A stretch of DNA of 64,000 nucleotides, taken from positions 1 through 64,000 of the IMG/VR virus record IMGVR_UViG_3300013233_000093. One strand, 5' to 3'. The translations under genes and the position numbers were made by a program. Source of the stretch: a virus. The notes below the pieces were generated by a model. The model worked only from the letters and a program-made list of their open reading frames with translations, made no database searches and was not told where the DNA came from. Shown here piece by piece: positions 51,358 to 59,314 of this stretch (the stretch's first letter is position 1; each line of letters begins with the position of its first letter).

Positions 51358-52131
51358 ATGTGCATGATTGATTTCGTAGAAACACGCTTCTTTGACACCA
51401 TCGATGCTCGTCGCGCGCAATGTGATGGGTACGCAGTACGCCGCAAGGTAGATATCGATGTAGATAAAGATGGTCGGGTACGCAATGAATGGTCTGAGCT
51501 GGTAGGCAGTTACATTAACAACCCGGATGCGATAACTGCTAAATGTTATTATATTCCGAAGGGTTTGAACCGTATGGACAGTGACGGCGCGGTGCGCCGC
51601 GTGGCGTGTATCGACCATAACGGCGCTTTGAGTGTACTTTCAGAAGTCGTAATTCACGCTCCGGTACACCGTACAGTGCACGCAGGGTTACCAAAACACT
51701 TGGCGGATTTCTCCACGACAGAATCAAACGGTTTTCGCACTGTCACCCTGCCCTCGTCACCCTCACTGACGGCGAAAGACGTGGCGTTCATGACCGATTT
51801 GTTCCAGGCAGATTACGTAGTATCACGCTTTAAGTGTTACACCGTATACGTGACCCTGTCGTCAAAAGTGACTGGTGTCGTAGGTCATATTGAAGACGAC
51901 GCTCATGGTACAGTTTATGTATGGGATAAGTACATGAACGAAGAACCCTGTACAGAAGAGGTCTCTGAATTAGCAGGTTACGCAACACCAGACAAACCCG
52001 CCGAATACGAGACTGTGTTTCAAGATGTATTCGAGGCATTATTTAATAAAGGTAAAATTAATGCCAGAGGCAAGGTTAAGGCGATTGCGCTTAAAGCCAT
52101 TGACGACATCTTCGACGCACTGGAAAAGTAA
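51358..52131 (+). CDS. Hypothetical early protein
   Basis: 257 aa; ATG 51358 after AAAGAG. Soluble; a beta-rich first 200 residues ('DGYAVRRKVDIDVDKDGRVR', 'YTVYVTLSSKVTGVVGHIED') and a helical, basic C-terminus ('INARGKVKAIALKAIDDIFDALEK'). No family recognised. Monocistronic: own promoter (51284) and own terminator (52140). Confidence 0.77.
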   Translation: MCMIDFVETRFFDTIDARRAQCDGYAVRRKVDIDVDKDGRVRNEWSELVGSYINNPDAITAKCYYIPKGLNRMDSDGAVRRVACIDHNGALSVLSEVVIHAPVHRTVHAGLPKHLADFSTTESNGFRTVTLPSSPSLTAKDVAFMTDLFQADYVVSRFKCYTVYVTLSSKVTGVVGHIEDDAHGTVYVWDKYMNEEPCTEEVSELAGYATPDKPAEYETVFQDVFEALFNKGKINARGKVKAIALKAIDDIFDALEK

Positions 52132-52139
52132 GTACTATG

Positions 52140-52184
52140 CCACACCAGGCCGTGAAGCCTGGTGTGGTGCACTTTCTTTTTTTC
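52140..52184 (+). terminator. Intrinsic terminator
   Basis: 11-bp stem CCACACCAGGC / GCCTGGTGTGG (52140-52167) and T-run CTTTCTTTTTTTC. Confidence 0.93.
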
Positions 52185-52233
52185 TAAAAGGCGCGGTATT
52201 AACTGTATCCAGAATAAATAATCGAGAATTATT

Positions 52234-52686
52234 ATGCTTAATGAAACGAAACCAGTAACAACCGTAATTGATGAAGACGCGGGAAGTGCGTTAATGCAGT
52301 TTCCAGGACAGGCACCTAACTTTATCTTTTCGTGCGATGCCACTGCAGGGTTTTTATCCCTAGCCACGGACGAACCTATTTTGTTATACGTCACTGCACG
52401 AGACAATCTAAACGTAACGAAGAAAATTCGTTTCGACATAAACGAGACAGAGGAGCCTGGGTATTTTCTAAAGTACACACCGCCACTGCCTTACGTTGCA
52501 GTGCACCAGATAAACGGTAGTCTTTTAGTGACATGCTTAGACGGGACAGGAATTCACTTAGTGCCGAAATTGTCGTTACGTGAATCTGGCGGATACGTGT
52601 TGCGTGTAAGGGAAGAAGCGGTGTCCGAACGACTGTGCTCATTATTTGTAGCTAACGCTACGCTACAGGCATTACGGAACTTATAA
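52234..52686 (+). CDS. Hypothetical beta-rich protein
   Basis: 150 aa; ATG 52234 with CGAGAA upstream. Beta-rich ('NFIFSCDATAGFLSLATDEPILLYV', 'VHQINGSLLVTCLDGTGIHLV'); the DG-strand pattern again suggests a propeller-blade-like fold. No family recognised. First of a compact run of genes up to folA. Confidence 0.7.
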   Translation: MLNETKPVTTVIDEDAGSALMQFPGQAPNFIFSCDATAGFLSLATDEPILLYVTARDNLNVTKKIRFDINETEEPGYFLKYTPPLPYVAVHQINGSLLVTCLDGTGIHLVPKLSLRESGGYVLRVREEAVSERLCSLFVANATLQALRNL

Positions 52687-52697
52687 CGGAGATTATT

Positions 52698-53036
52698 ATG
52701 GCAGTCTTGGTAAAGTCACCGGTCCCTGTAGAGGCAGAGGCTAATGTAATCGACGGGATTGTAGAGGAACACGACGAAGCAATTGCGCGTCTACGTGCAG
52801 TGTTTAAAGTGGAACCGTATAAGCTATTAACAATAGCTAAACTGTACGCACTGGTGGATAAACTGGACGGGCTTCCGTCCAACGATCCGTTGATACTGGA
52901 TGTGTTTGGGGAACCTAAGGTCGGATACGATCTTGTAATCCTTATTAACAGGCGTGGTAAAAAGCAGTACCTCACCGCGCAGCTACTGTCACAAACACCA
53001 CCACCGACATTTGTACAAAGGATGTTTGGACAATGA
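52698..53036 (+). CDS. Hypothetical protein
   Basis: 112 aa; ATG 52698 with CGGAGA upstream. Helical N-terminal half, mixed C-terminal half with 'YDLVILINRRGKKQYLTAQLL'. No family recognised. Overlaps the next gene by 4 bp (ATGA). Confidence 0.7.
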   Translation: MAVLVKSPVPVEAEANVIDGIVEEHDEAIARLRAVFKVEPYKLLTIAKLYALVDKLDGLPSNDPLILDVFGEPKVGYDLVILINRRGKKQYLTAQLLSQTPPPTFVQRMFGQ

Positions 53037-53566
53037 TAAACGATACAGATAGTTATACGGATGCAGAATTGACCGCCCGGGTATCAGACGATACACTTTT
53101 CAGGGTAATCCATCAATGGACGGAGTCCGGTGACCCCGACAATACAAGCATTGGATTAAGCCTTGTGTCCATACGTCCGATTGTGGACGCTCCTAGGATT
53201 ACAATTGAATTAGAGTATGATTGGGATTCCACTGATTGGGTGGTTGCATGGCTCACAGGTAAACATTTCGACGACAAACGTCTTGTGATGACGGACGACG
53301 GCAGGGTGCGTGATACGTTTCACATGACAGTCCCAAGCATGGGATATGTGAGAATGGTGCATAATTTCGATGAACCATATGCCCTAATGAGTATGCAAGA
53401 TGATAGTGGTGTGGAGGTGGGCATTACATCTAAAATGTCATCAGACCGTATGTGCATGACTATAAAGCTAAACGTAGAGCGATATGACGGTGATTCATTT
53501 CGCACGCGGTTGTTGCAAGAGCAACTACGTGAAACCAGCAAAATAAAAACCCTTTTAACCAAGTAA
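53033..53566 (+). CDS. Hypothetical protein
   Basis: 177 aa; ATG 53033 coupled to the previous stop. Beta-rich core with many Asp, helical charged C-terminus ('RTRLLQEQLRETSKIKTLL'). No family recognised. Confidence 0.72.
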   Translation: MINDTDSYTDAELTARVSDDTLFRVIHQWTESGDPDNTSIGLSLVSIRPIVDAPRITIELEYDWDSTDWVVAWLTGKHFDDKRLVMTDDGRVRDTFHMTVPSMGYVRMVHNFDEPYALMSMQDDSGVEVGITSKMSSDRMCMTIKLNVERYDGDSFRTRLLQEQLRETSKIKTLLTK

Positions 53567-53584
53567 CCCAATTAAGGATATATC

Positions 53585-53944
53585 GTGGACATAAAAACAT
53601 TAGAAACTCCGATCCCACAGGGAGATTATTTAACCCTGTACGCGGACGACTTATGGTTGCTGTCGGTGCCAAATAAGGTACTTACTTGCTATGAACTGGC
53701 CAGGTCTGATTTTAAGTTAGTGGTTTCCACCAACGACGTCGACCGCGTAACGGTTTACACCGACACCGCGACAGTCCATTGCGTGAATCGTAATCAACCA
53801 TCTCAAACGCATTACATCAATCGCCACATACCAAGCGATGTCAGCAAACCAGTGCATATAAGCATGTCTGATATACGAGATAACACCTGCACTCGATTTA
53901 CAAGCCGTAAGGTTTGCGGTTACACACTACTAGGACCATTGTAA
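53585..53944 (+). CDS. Hypothetical beta-rich protein
   Basis: 119 aa from GTG 53585 (AAGGAT 10 bp upstream). Beta-rich, '[24 protein letters not shown]' pattern. Its stop overlaps the thyA start (TAATG), so it is translationally coupled to thyA. No family recognised. Confidence 0.68.
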   Translation: MDIKTLETPIPQGDYLTLYADDLWLLSVPNKVLTCYELARSDFKLVVSTNDVDRVTVYTDTATVHCVNRNQPSQTHYINRHIPSDVSKPVHISMSDIRDNTCTRFTSRKVCGYTLLGPL

Positions 53945-54738
53945 TGAAAGCGTATTTAGATCTGTTAGGGGACGTGCTGTTAACCGGACAGTCACGCGAC
54001 GACCGTACAAGCACAGGTACCATTTCTGTATTTGGCAGACAGGCGCGGTATAACCTAGAAAATGAATTCCCGTTGGTGACCACGAAGAAGGTCAACCTGC
54101 ACGCCATCATTCACGAGCTATTGTGGTTCTTGAAAGGTGACACCAATGTCAAATACCTGCAGGATAACAATGTCCGGATTTGGAATGAATGGGCAGCTGA
54201 AAATGGCGATCTAGGTCCCGTGTATGGAAAGCAGTGGCGATCGTGGACAGATAGCGAAGGCTGGAGTGTCGATCAGATCGGGGAAGTCATCGAATCCATT
54301 AAAACAAATCCTTTGTCCCGCAGGCATATTGTAACTGCCTGGAACCCGTCTGACCTAAATGACATGGCCTTGCCGCCATGTCATTTACTGTTTCAGTTTT
54401 ATGTCCGTGGGGACTATCTTGATTGCCAACTCTATCAGAGATCCGCTGACATGTTCTTAGGTGTACCGTTTAACATCGCGTCGTATGCGTTGTTAACTAT
54501 GATGATTGCACAAGTCACGGGGTTAAAGGCAGGTGAGTTTGTTCATACCTTGGGCGATGCACACATTTACACCAACCATACGGCACAGGTAAATACACAG
54601 CTACGTAGGTTGCCATGCAAGCCACCCCGCATGTTGTTAAATCCTTCTGTTACTAACATTGACGACTTTACATACGACGACTTTAAACTGACCGGTTATG
54701 AACCGTTCCCAGCATTGCGCGGAAAGGTAGCTGTGTGA
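53944..54738 (+). CDS. thyA: Thymidylate synthase
   Basis: 264 aa from ATG 53944, the same length as E. coli ThyA; the upstream in-frame ATG at 53914 lies inside the previous gene. Family landmarks: '[16 protein letters not shown]' (folate/phosphate loop Arg), '[15 protein letters not shown]', '[11 protein letters not shown]', catalytic '[10 protein letters not shown]' with C146, '[21 protein letters not shown]', '[12 protein letters not shown]', and the C-terminal 'GKVAV' that closes the active site. It methylates dUMP to dTMP using methylene-THF, leaving DHF, which the next gene product recycles. Overlaps folA by 4 bp. Confidence 0.98.
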   Translation: MKAYLDLLGDVLLTGQSRDDRTSTGTISVFGRQARYNLENEFPLVTTKKVNLHAIIHELLWFLKGDTNVKYLQDNNVRIWNEWAAENGDLGPVYGKQWRSWTDSEGWSVDQIGEVIESIKTNPLSRRHIVTAWNPSDLNDMALPPCHLLFQFYVRGDYLDCQLYQRSADMFLGVPFNIASYALLTMMIAQVTGLKAGEFVHTLGDAHIYTNHTAQVNTQLRRLPCKPPRMLLNPSVTNIDDFTYDDFKLTGYEPFPALRGKVAV

Positions 54739-55232
54739 CCATAATACATGCGATAGTGGCGTTGGATTTAAACGACGTCATAGGAGATACCAGAACCAAC
54801 GATCTGCCCTGGCGTTCGCCGGGAGACCTTAAGAACTTCAAGCGCATAACGGACGGTGAGGTCATCGTCATGGGCAGGCGGACATTCGAGTCTTTGCCTA
54901 ACGGACCACTGCCAAATAGGCGTAACGTTGTAGTCTCTCGAACAATGACGAATATCCCAGGAGTAACGGTTATTCCTTCGATGAAAGGCTTTGGTAAACG
55001 GAGTGAACATAAACGCATCTTCATCATAGGAGGTGCAGGACTTTTTGCCGCAGCGTGGCATCGGATAGACTATCTGCACATGACCAGAATAGGCTTTCAT
55101 TCTCCAGGCGATTTGAGGTTTCCTATAACTAACCCTGAAAGTTATTTTACCAAAATAACAGAAGATGTTAATCTGGAACCTTACGGACACGTACCGGCGA
55201 TCTATTCGGTTTTCGAAAGGCGTGATCGTTAG
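54735..55232 (+). CDS. folA: Dihydrofolate reductase
   Basis: 165 aa, GTG start at 54735 overlapping the thyA stop (GTGTGA). DHFR motifs: '[13 protein letters not shown]', '[17 protein letters not shown]' (active-site W and acidic D), '[13 protein letters not shown]' (NADPH-binding), 'RNVVVSRT', '[11 protein letters not shown]' (GG-A-x-(L/I)). Regenerates THF for ThyA, and the overlap ensures coordinated synthesis of the two enzymes. Last gene of its unit; the next early promoter starts 3 bp after the stop. Confidence 0.97.
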   Translation: MTIIHAIVALDLNDVIGDTRTNDLPWRSPGDLKNFKRITDGEVIVMGRRTFESLPNGPLPNRRNVVVSRTMTNIPGVTVIPSMKGFGKRSEHKRIFIIGGAGLFAAAWHRIDYLHMTRIGFHSPGDLRFPITNPESYFTKITEDVNLEPYGHVPAIYSVFERRDR

Positions 55233-55235
55233 ATT

Positions 55236-55278
55236 TTCAAAACTATATCACTATTATGATGGACAACGTGTTGTTGTC
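55236..55278 (+). promoter_or_regulatory. Early promoter element with 5' hairpin (copy 8)
   Basis: TTCAAAA + CTATATCACTATTATGAT at 55236-55260 (TTTTC instead of TATTC upstream), stem GACAAC-GTGTT-GTTGTC at 55262-55278, immediately after the folA stop. Confidence 0.82.
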
Positions 55279-55300
55279 TTTTAACTAGAGAGATTTTATT

Positions 55301-56152
55301 ATGGAACCGACACTAGAAGAACTTAAAGACATTCTCGTCACGATGTGCGAGGGACGCGGCACCCGATTAACTATCGTCCACGATCATCTGACGAAATGCA
55401 ACCGTTATCATAAAACGCGGTTTTGTAACGTCGGAAATGACCGCATGTTCGTAACGATCACTGCATCAGACGTACGCGTTGGCAAGCATGAACTGTGCAC
55501 ACTCGCCACCGTGCACGTGTATTTTGTAAACGAAAACGCCCGTGTTAATCCAAACTGGGATAAGGTGCGTGAATACGAACTGGTTCTCACCGAGCCATAC
55601 ATCGTCCCGTTGGACGCGCAGCTGGTGCTAGACTGGCCAGTCGTCACACATACTAACGGCGCTCTGACGTATAAGATAAACCCTTCAACATACCTCGCAG
55701 TTGAAGACACTACCTGGTTAAAGCACGGTCGTTGGAATGGCGGTCATGTTGAGGTAACTGATACGTCAACTGAACCGCACAAGATGGCTGTAGATGTGGC
55801 TGCCTTATTAAAGACTTATAGTGCGCCAGAAGGTAACTTCGATGACTATGTCACCGGCGTTTCAAAACTGGCGTTTAACAATAAGATTACTGCCATATGT
55901 ACCCCACAGATTACCTTTATACGCGAATCGACATCGGAGACATTTCACGATTATGACGTCTACGCAGTCATTGCCTCCGACGAATACATCGTAATACCGG
56001 TAATTTCTCCATGCCCTAAGTTAGATACCCCACCGGTTATAGTGGATAACGGCACTAGAATCATGTTTGGAGATGGTAGTTTTTGGTCGTTAGCCACATT
56101 CTTATTGGCAATGACTATCGAACCCGTAAATAAGGCACTGCCTGACGATTAG
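55301..56152 (+). CDS. Hypothetical early protein
   Basis: 283 aa; ATG 55301 with AGAGAG upstream. Mixed alpha/beta, slightly richer in Cys and His at the N-terminus ('CNRYHKTRFC'). No signal peptide or membrane segment; no family recognised. Own promoter (55236); a small hairpin at 56175-56196 follows. Confidence 0.75.
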   Translation: MEPTLEELKDILVTMCEGRGTRLTIVHDHLTKCNRYHKTRFCNVGNDRMFVTITASDVRVGKHELCTLATVHVYFVNENARVNPNWDKVREYELVLTEPYIVPLDAQLVLDWPVVTHTNGALTYKINPSTYLAVEDTTWLKHGRWNGGHVEVTDTSTEPHKMAVDVAALLKTYSAPEGNFDDYVTGVSKLAFNNKITAICTPQITFIRESTSETFHDYDVYAVIASDEYIVIPVISPCPKLDTPPVIVDNGTRIMFGDGSFWSLATFLLAMTIEPVNKALPDD

Positions 56153-56174
56153 AAATACAAGAAGCAAAAAACCA

Positions 56175-56196
56175 ATAACGGGAATTAGCCCGTTAT
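56175..56196 (+). terminator. Small stem-loop
   Basis: ATAACGGG / CCCGTTAT, 8-bp stem with loop AATTAG, 22 bp after the stop and before the next ribosome site. No U-tract; termination uncertain. Confidence 0.5.
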
Positions 56197-56214
56197 AAAC
56201 AGGAGAAGATTAAA

Positions 56215-56346
56215 ATGCAATACATTAATTGGTTATTGATGGTAATCCCGGCACTACTGACTCCACTGGCTGCTATAGCTGGTGTATGGATCGCGGTGGT
56301 TTGTCCAATCAGAGTGAGTAAAGATTGCCTACGTAAGGAGGGTTAA
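56215..56346 (+). CDS. 43-aa membrane peptide
   Basis: ATG 56215 with AGGAGAAG upstream; 43 aa with one hydrophobic helix at residues ~6-30 (WLLMVIPALLTPLAAIAGVW) and a basic tail (RVSKDCLRKEG). The 3' end carries AAGGAGGG, the ribosome site for the next frame. Function unknown. Confidence 0.65.
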   Translation: MQYINWLLMVIPALLTPLAAIAGVWIAVVCPIRVSKDCLRKEG

Positions 56347-56348
56347 TT

Positions 56349-56540
56349 GTGATATTTTATCACTACGCAAGTGAGCAGTATCCAGAGTTATTATCCAAGC
56401 AGGCACAGGGCGGCCCGACGAACGCAGATTTAAAAGAGTAAATTCGAATGTCTGTGTTTAGAGGTTATCCCGCATCGTATGAGAAACACATATCCCTGTT
56501 TATAGAACCACCTCCCTTTAAAGAGTTACCGAGTATATAA
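56349..56540 (+). pseudogene. Possible gene broken by an in-frame stop
   Basis: GTG 56349, well placed after AAGGAGG, opens a 30-codon frame ('FYHYASEQYPELLSKQ') that stops at TAA 56439-56441. The same frame continues two codons later with 'MSVFRGYPASYEKHISLF' and 'IEPPPFKELPSI' up to a stop at 56538-56540. The combined text resembles the start of a phage protein type with 'YH....YPEL....HISLF.EPPP..LP' that I recall only loosely, so this may be a remnant interrupted by one stop codon; a further 19-codon ORF (56540-56599) overlaps its end. Alternatively these are three separate mini-genes. Confidence 0.4.
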
Positions 56541-56620
56541 TGACTTACCCTAAAAACGGTAAGATCAAAGTAAGTAAAACAAGACGCATTGTCTTATAAC
56601 CCAAAAGAAGGATTAGAATT

Positions 56621-57136
56621 ATGACAGCCATAATCGCGTCGTACAAAGATGGTTATTACCATCTCACAGCCGACACTTGTGTTTCCATGACCGGGTATGT
56701 TAGTACTTGGACAAAGGTATTTAGTACGCAGTACGCCGCAGTAGCGATCTCTGGTAGTGCAGGGATTTGCACACGCGTTGCAACGCGCGCACTGGCCGCG
56801 CACGACGGTTCTGATATCGAGGCACTGCTTGCGGACTTACAGAAACGCGCCGGTATATACCATGACAGCAAAACGGAGGTTTACCTCACAGTCATCCACG
56901 CTACCGGGATTTACGCAATAAGTACGTCAGATACCCGCGCTTACGGCGACATAACGTTCACCGCCGGAAGCGGTGCGGATGCAGTTCTTGTAGCGTTAAC
57001 CGCAGCTAGTCGTCTTGGCAAGTTCAAAACGGAATTAGAGCGCCACGCGTTTGCAATGAAGCAGGCTGCACGCTGGGAACCCAGCGTTAATGCTAAAGTA
57101 GATCAGGTATCCATCAAAGCAGGAGACGCAGTATGA
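56621..57136 (+). CDS. HslV/proteasome-like Ntn-hydrolase candidate
   Basis: 171 aa; ATG 56621. If Met1 is removed, Thr is the first residue, as in HslV and proteasome beta subunits. Matching landmarks, numbered from that Thr: 'YHLTADTCVS' with Asp17, exactly where HslV has its catalytic Asp17; 'TWTKVFSTQYAAVAISGSAG' with Lys31 (HslV Lys33) followed by the strand and the SG.AG turn (HslV 'GFAGGTAD'); helix 'VATRALAAHDGSDIEALLADLQK'; strand-turn 'SDTRAYGDITFTAGSGADAVLVALTAA' with 'GSG' and Ser116 (HslV 'IGSGGPYAQAAARAL', Ser124/125). Length equals HslV. No unfoldase (HslU/Clp) gene is in the window. Overlaps the next gene by 4 bp, so the two products may work together. Fold assignment is by eye; activity is inference. 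Confidence 0.6.
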   Translation: MTAIIASYKDGYYHLTADTCVSMTGYVSTWTKVFSTQYAAVAISGSAGICTRVATRALAAHDGSDIEALLADLQKRAGIYHDSKTEVYLTVIHATGIYAISTSDTRAYGDITFTAGSGADAVLVALTAASRLGKFKTELERHAFAMKQAARWEPSVNAKVDQVSIKAGDAV

Positions 57137-57651
57137 TTTTCACTCACAACGACGGCAAATCTTTGTTGGTCTACGCGAATGAATATAATTCCGTGGAGCT
57201 TATTGAGCCAGATGACTACTCGATCCACGAGGCAGATAATGCGTCGATTACGTCGGGCTACACTAACTCATTTACGGCGTTGGTAAAACGTCATATGACG
57301 GATAAATACGCCAGCCAGCCATGCGCATACACAGCAGCCATGGTGTTCAAAGATGAGTTAATTGCAATAGCCAAGCACTATGAATTAGACATTACCAAGA
57401 TGTCACACTTCGTAGTTAGATTGGGTAATGAGATGGTGCAGATTGCAGACACCGACATTTACATTGACGACTCAGAAGTCAGCACGTTGAACTGTTCAAC
57501 TGCATTGGTGTATCTTACATCGATCAAAGATCTTATCCCTGGTATAACAAAGGCACGTACGCGTAAGCTTATGCTGGAGCATCTTGAAAACGATCTCCCG
57601 CAGACAAACCCGCCGTTCATAAAGGTGTTTAAGTTTAAGAAAGGCAGGTAA
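57133..57651 (+). CDS. Hypothetical protein coupled to the Ntn-hydrolase candidate
   Basis: 172 aa; ATG 57133 overlaps the previous stop (ATGA), with AGGAGA upstream. Mixed alpha/beta with a helical middle and a basic C-terminus (FIKVFKFKKGR). No ATPase or substrate-binding motif seen, so it is not an HslU-type partner. Unit ends at a strong terminator. Confidence 0.72.
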   Translation: MIFTHNDGKSLLVYANEYNSVELIEPDDYSIHEADNASITSGYTNSFTALVKRHMTDKYASQPCAYTAAMVFKDELIAIAKHYELDITKMSHFVVRLGNEMVQIADTDIYIDDSEVSTLNCSTALVYLTSIKDLIPGITKARTRKLMLEHLENDLPQTNPPFIKVFKFKKGR

Positions 57652-57655
57652 GCGC

Positions 57656-57703
57656 ATATCACCTAGGCCATACGGCCTAGGTGATATATGTGGTCTTTTC
57701 TTT
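57656..57703. terminator. Bidirectional terminator between convergent genes
   Basis: 14-bp stem ATATCACCTAGGCC / GGCCTAGGTGATAT with loop ATAC (57656-57687), then TGGTCTTTTCTTTTT on the plus strand; separates the plus-strand unit from the minus-strand gene ending at 57704. Confidence 0.9.
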
Positions 57704-58447
57704 TTATCTGGAAATCCGTAATCCGGTTAGAGCGTAATGCTGATCTTTATTAGCCATGATGGTGATCTTTCTCCATCGTTTTAAATGAGTCGTCCGTAGC
57801 AACTCAAAGGAGTCTGAGTAAGAATCTATAATCTCCCGCTTTTTGCCAGAACTCGCCCCGCCGTTCATGTACATGTACGTACTGTTTAGACTGAGTTCTT
57901 TATGAATAAACCCTTTCTCCGCTAACACGGCCATATCACCATAAAGTAACTTAGTGGAGTTTGCCATATTACGCATCTCGGCGTCATTCTCCATGCGACA
58001 TCTTAACCCGATGTGGATATAAGGTATACGCTTTGGACTGGCAATGGTGTTCGGTACCGGCATATACACTGCAGTAGAGCCTTGGTAGTTAGGACTGCCG
58101 CTGACCATACCACCTGTGTTTCCACCGTACTCAGAGGAGTAACCATACTCCAGTGTAAAGACTTCGGTAATGTCTCTGCCCTGTCTAATACGAGGTGGTA
58201 TGAAGATAGCAGTCCCCGTTTGAAACTCTCGTCTAGGTAGTCCTGTAATGTCCAGCGTTTCCACATCGCCAGAAGCGATGTTTAAATCCGGTGTAAGGAT
58301 GCCGTTAATCGTATCTCGGATAATACGACTTTCCAGACTGCTGTAGTCAAACCCTGTGCCTTCAGATGCAGTATGTGCATCCGCTAACAGTTCCTTTGGT
58401 ATCTCTTGATAAATTCGATTAAGTGCATAGTCAATATGAGTGCCCAT
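57704..58447 (-). CDS. Putative virion protein on the minus strand
   Basis: 247 aa; ATG 58447-58445. The only minus-strand gene in the right 20 kb, inserted among plus-strand early genes. Beta-rich with a Gly/Ser/Tyr-rich middle ('YGYSSEYGGNTGGMVSGSPNYQGSTAVY'), 'PRIRQGRDITEVFTLEYG' and a basic C-terminus. Composition and strand (shared with the virion genes at 35198-38366) suggest a late structural protein, e.g. neck or tail; no motif proves it. Confidence 0.65.
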   Translation of the reverse strand: MGTHIDYALNRIYQEIPKELLADAHTASEGTGFDYSSLESRIIRDTINGILTPDLNIASGDVETLDITGLPRREFQTGTAIFIPPRIRQGRDITEVFTLEYGYSSEYGGNTGGMVSGSPNYQGSTAVYMPVPNTIASPKRIPYIHIGLRCRMENDAEMRNMANSTKLLYGDMAVLAEKGFIHKELSLNSTYMYMNGGASSGKKREIIDSYSDSFELLRTTHLKRWRKITIMANKDQHYALTGLRISR

Positions 58448-58497
58448 AATACATACCCCATTGTAAATTCATATGATCGTCCTGTGTCCGTTAGATT

Positions 58498-58540
58498 TTC
58501 AAAACTATATCACTATTATGATGGACAACGTGTTGTTGTC
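58498..58540 (+). promoter_or_regulatory. Early promoter element with 5' hairpin (copy 9)
   Basis: TTCAAAA + CTATATCACTATTATGAT at 58498-58522, stem GACAAC-GTGTT-GTTGTC at 58524-58540; CGTTAGATTTTC upstream as in copy 8. Confidence 0.82.
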
Positions 58541-58563
58541 TTTTAACTATAGGTTTATGTGAT

Positions 58564-59250
58564 ATGAACGAAGTTAGTAGTGTAGCAGAAGCTTTGGTAT
58601 TAATAAGGATGGATGAATGTAAGTTAAGTTCGATCCCTGTAGATTATCGTACACACACCGTCTGTCTCGCCGCGGTTACGAAAGATGCGTCTTGCCTCGC
58701 CAGCGTCCCAGAAGAGGTCATGTGCAAGTCCATTATAATGGCAAGTGGTGCGTGGACGCGTGCCGTAAACGGCACAACGGAGCTTATTTTAACAGTAAGC
58801 AGCGATGACATATCCAGGAATGTCTTACAGGCAATGTGTGAAGTTATGGAAGCGGTCGTTATTTTAAGCCAATGCGCACCCGGCGACCCAGCTGCGCCGG
58901 GACCACGCACCGTATTTCCACTAGAAAATAAACCATTAGATGATTTGTTGAACGCAGCAGATAATGATTTTCTAGACGATACGCAGGCAGGCAGTGAACT
59001 GGATGAATTGTTTGACTGCAGCGGTGACACCACCGCAATGTTATTTCCAAAGCTCACACCGTCCAAGATCCGCTGCATGAGTTTCTATGGTGACATAAAC
59101 AAGCCGTCAAACACAGCATTGCCCGTCAACGCAGATGCAAGCCGTGCGGTAAATGCAATACTTGATTCGGTTAGTACGATAAAGCATATCAGTGACACCG
59201 TGCGACTTAGCGATGCAACGCTGGATCGTATATCCAAGATGCTTAAGTAG
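58564..59250 (+). CDS. Early protein with N-terminal DUF4116-like repeats and acidic linker
   Basis: 228 aa; ATG 58564. The first ~70 residues carry two repeats ('IPVDYRTHTVCLAAV', 'VPEEVMCKSIIMA') of the family at 33301 and 50426. A helix (about 78-100), a Pro-rich stretch (APGDPAAPGPRTVFP) and an acidic, Asp-rich linker (about 122-150) follow, then a helical C-terminus 'AVNAILDSVSTIKHISDTV'. So this member couples repeats to another domain. Function unknown. Confidence 0.75.
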   Translation: MNEVSSVAEALVLIRMDECKLSSIPVDYRTHTVCLAAVTKDASCLASVPEEVMCKSIIMASGAWTRAVNGTTELILTVSSDDISRNVLQAMCEVMEAVVILSQCAPGDPAAPGPRTVFPLENKPLDDLLNAADNDFLDDTQAGSELDELFDCSGDTTAMLFPKLTPSKIRCMSFYGDINKPSNTALPVNADASRAVNAILDSVSTIKHISDTVRLSDATLDRISKMLK

Positions 59251-59267
59251 TCATAACTAATATAGCG

Positions 59268-59304
59268 TGTAGTGACGTCAGTCACTGCATGTTATTTTTT
59301 ATTT
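59268..59304 (+). terminator. Terminator hairpin with T-tract
   Basis: 9-bp stem TGTAGTGAC / GTCACTGCA (one G-T pair) with loop GTCA (59268-59289), then TGTTATTTTTTATTTTT leading into the next promoter. Confidence 0.85.
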
Positions 59305-59314
59305 TTCACCGTTT

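Noticed and set aside
57704-58447. Insertion of a foreign mobile gene (sole minus-strand gene in the right part)
   Set aside because: No flanking repeats or transposase/homing signatures; composition matches the phage's structural proteins, so it is more likely a resident virion gene.
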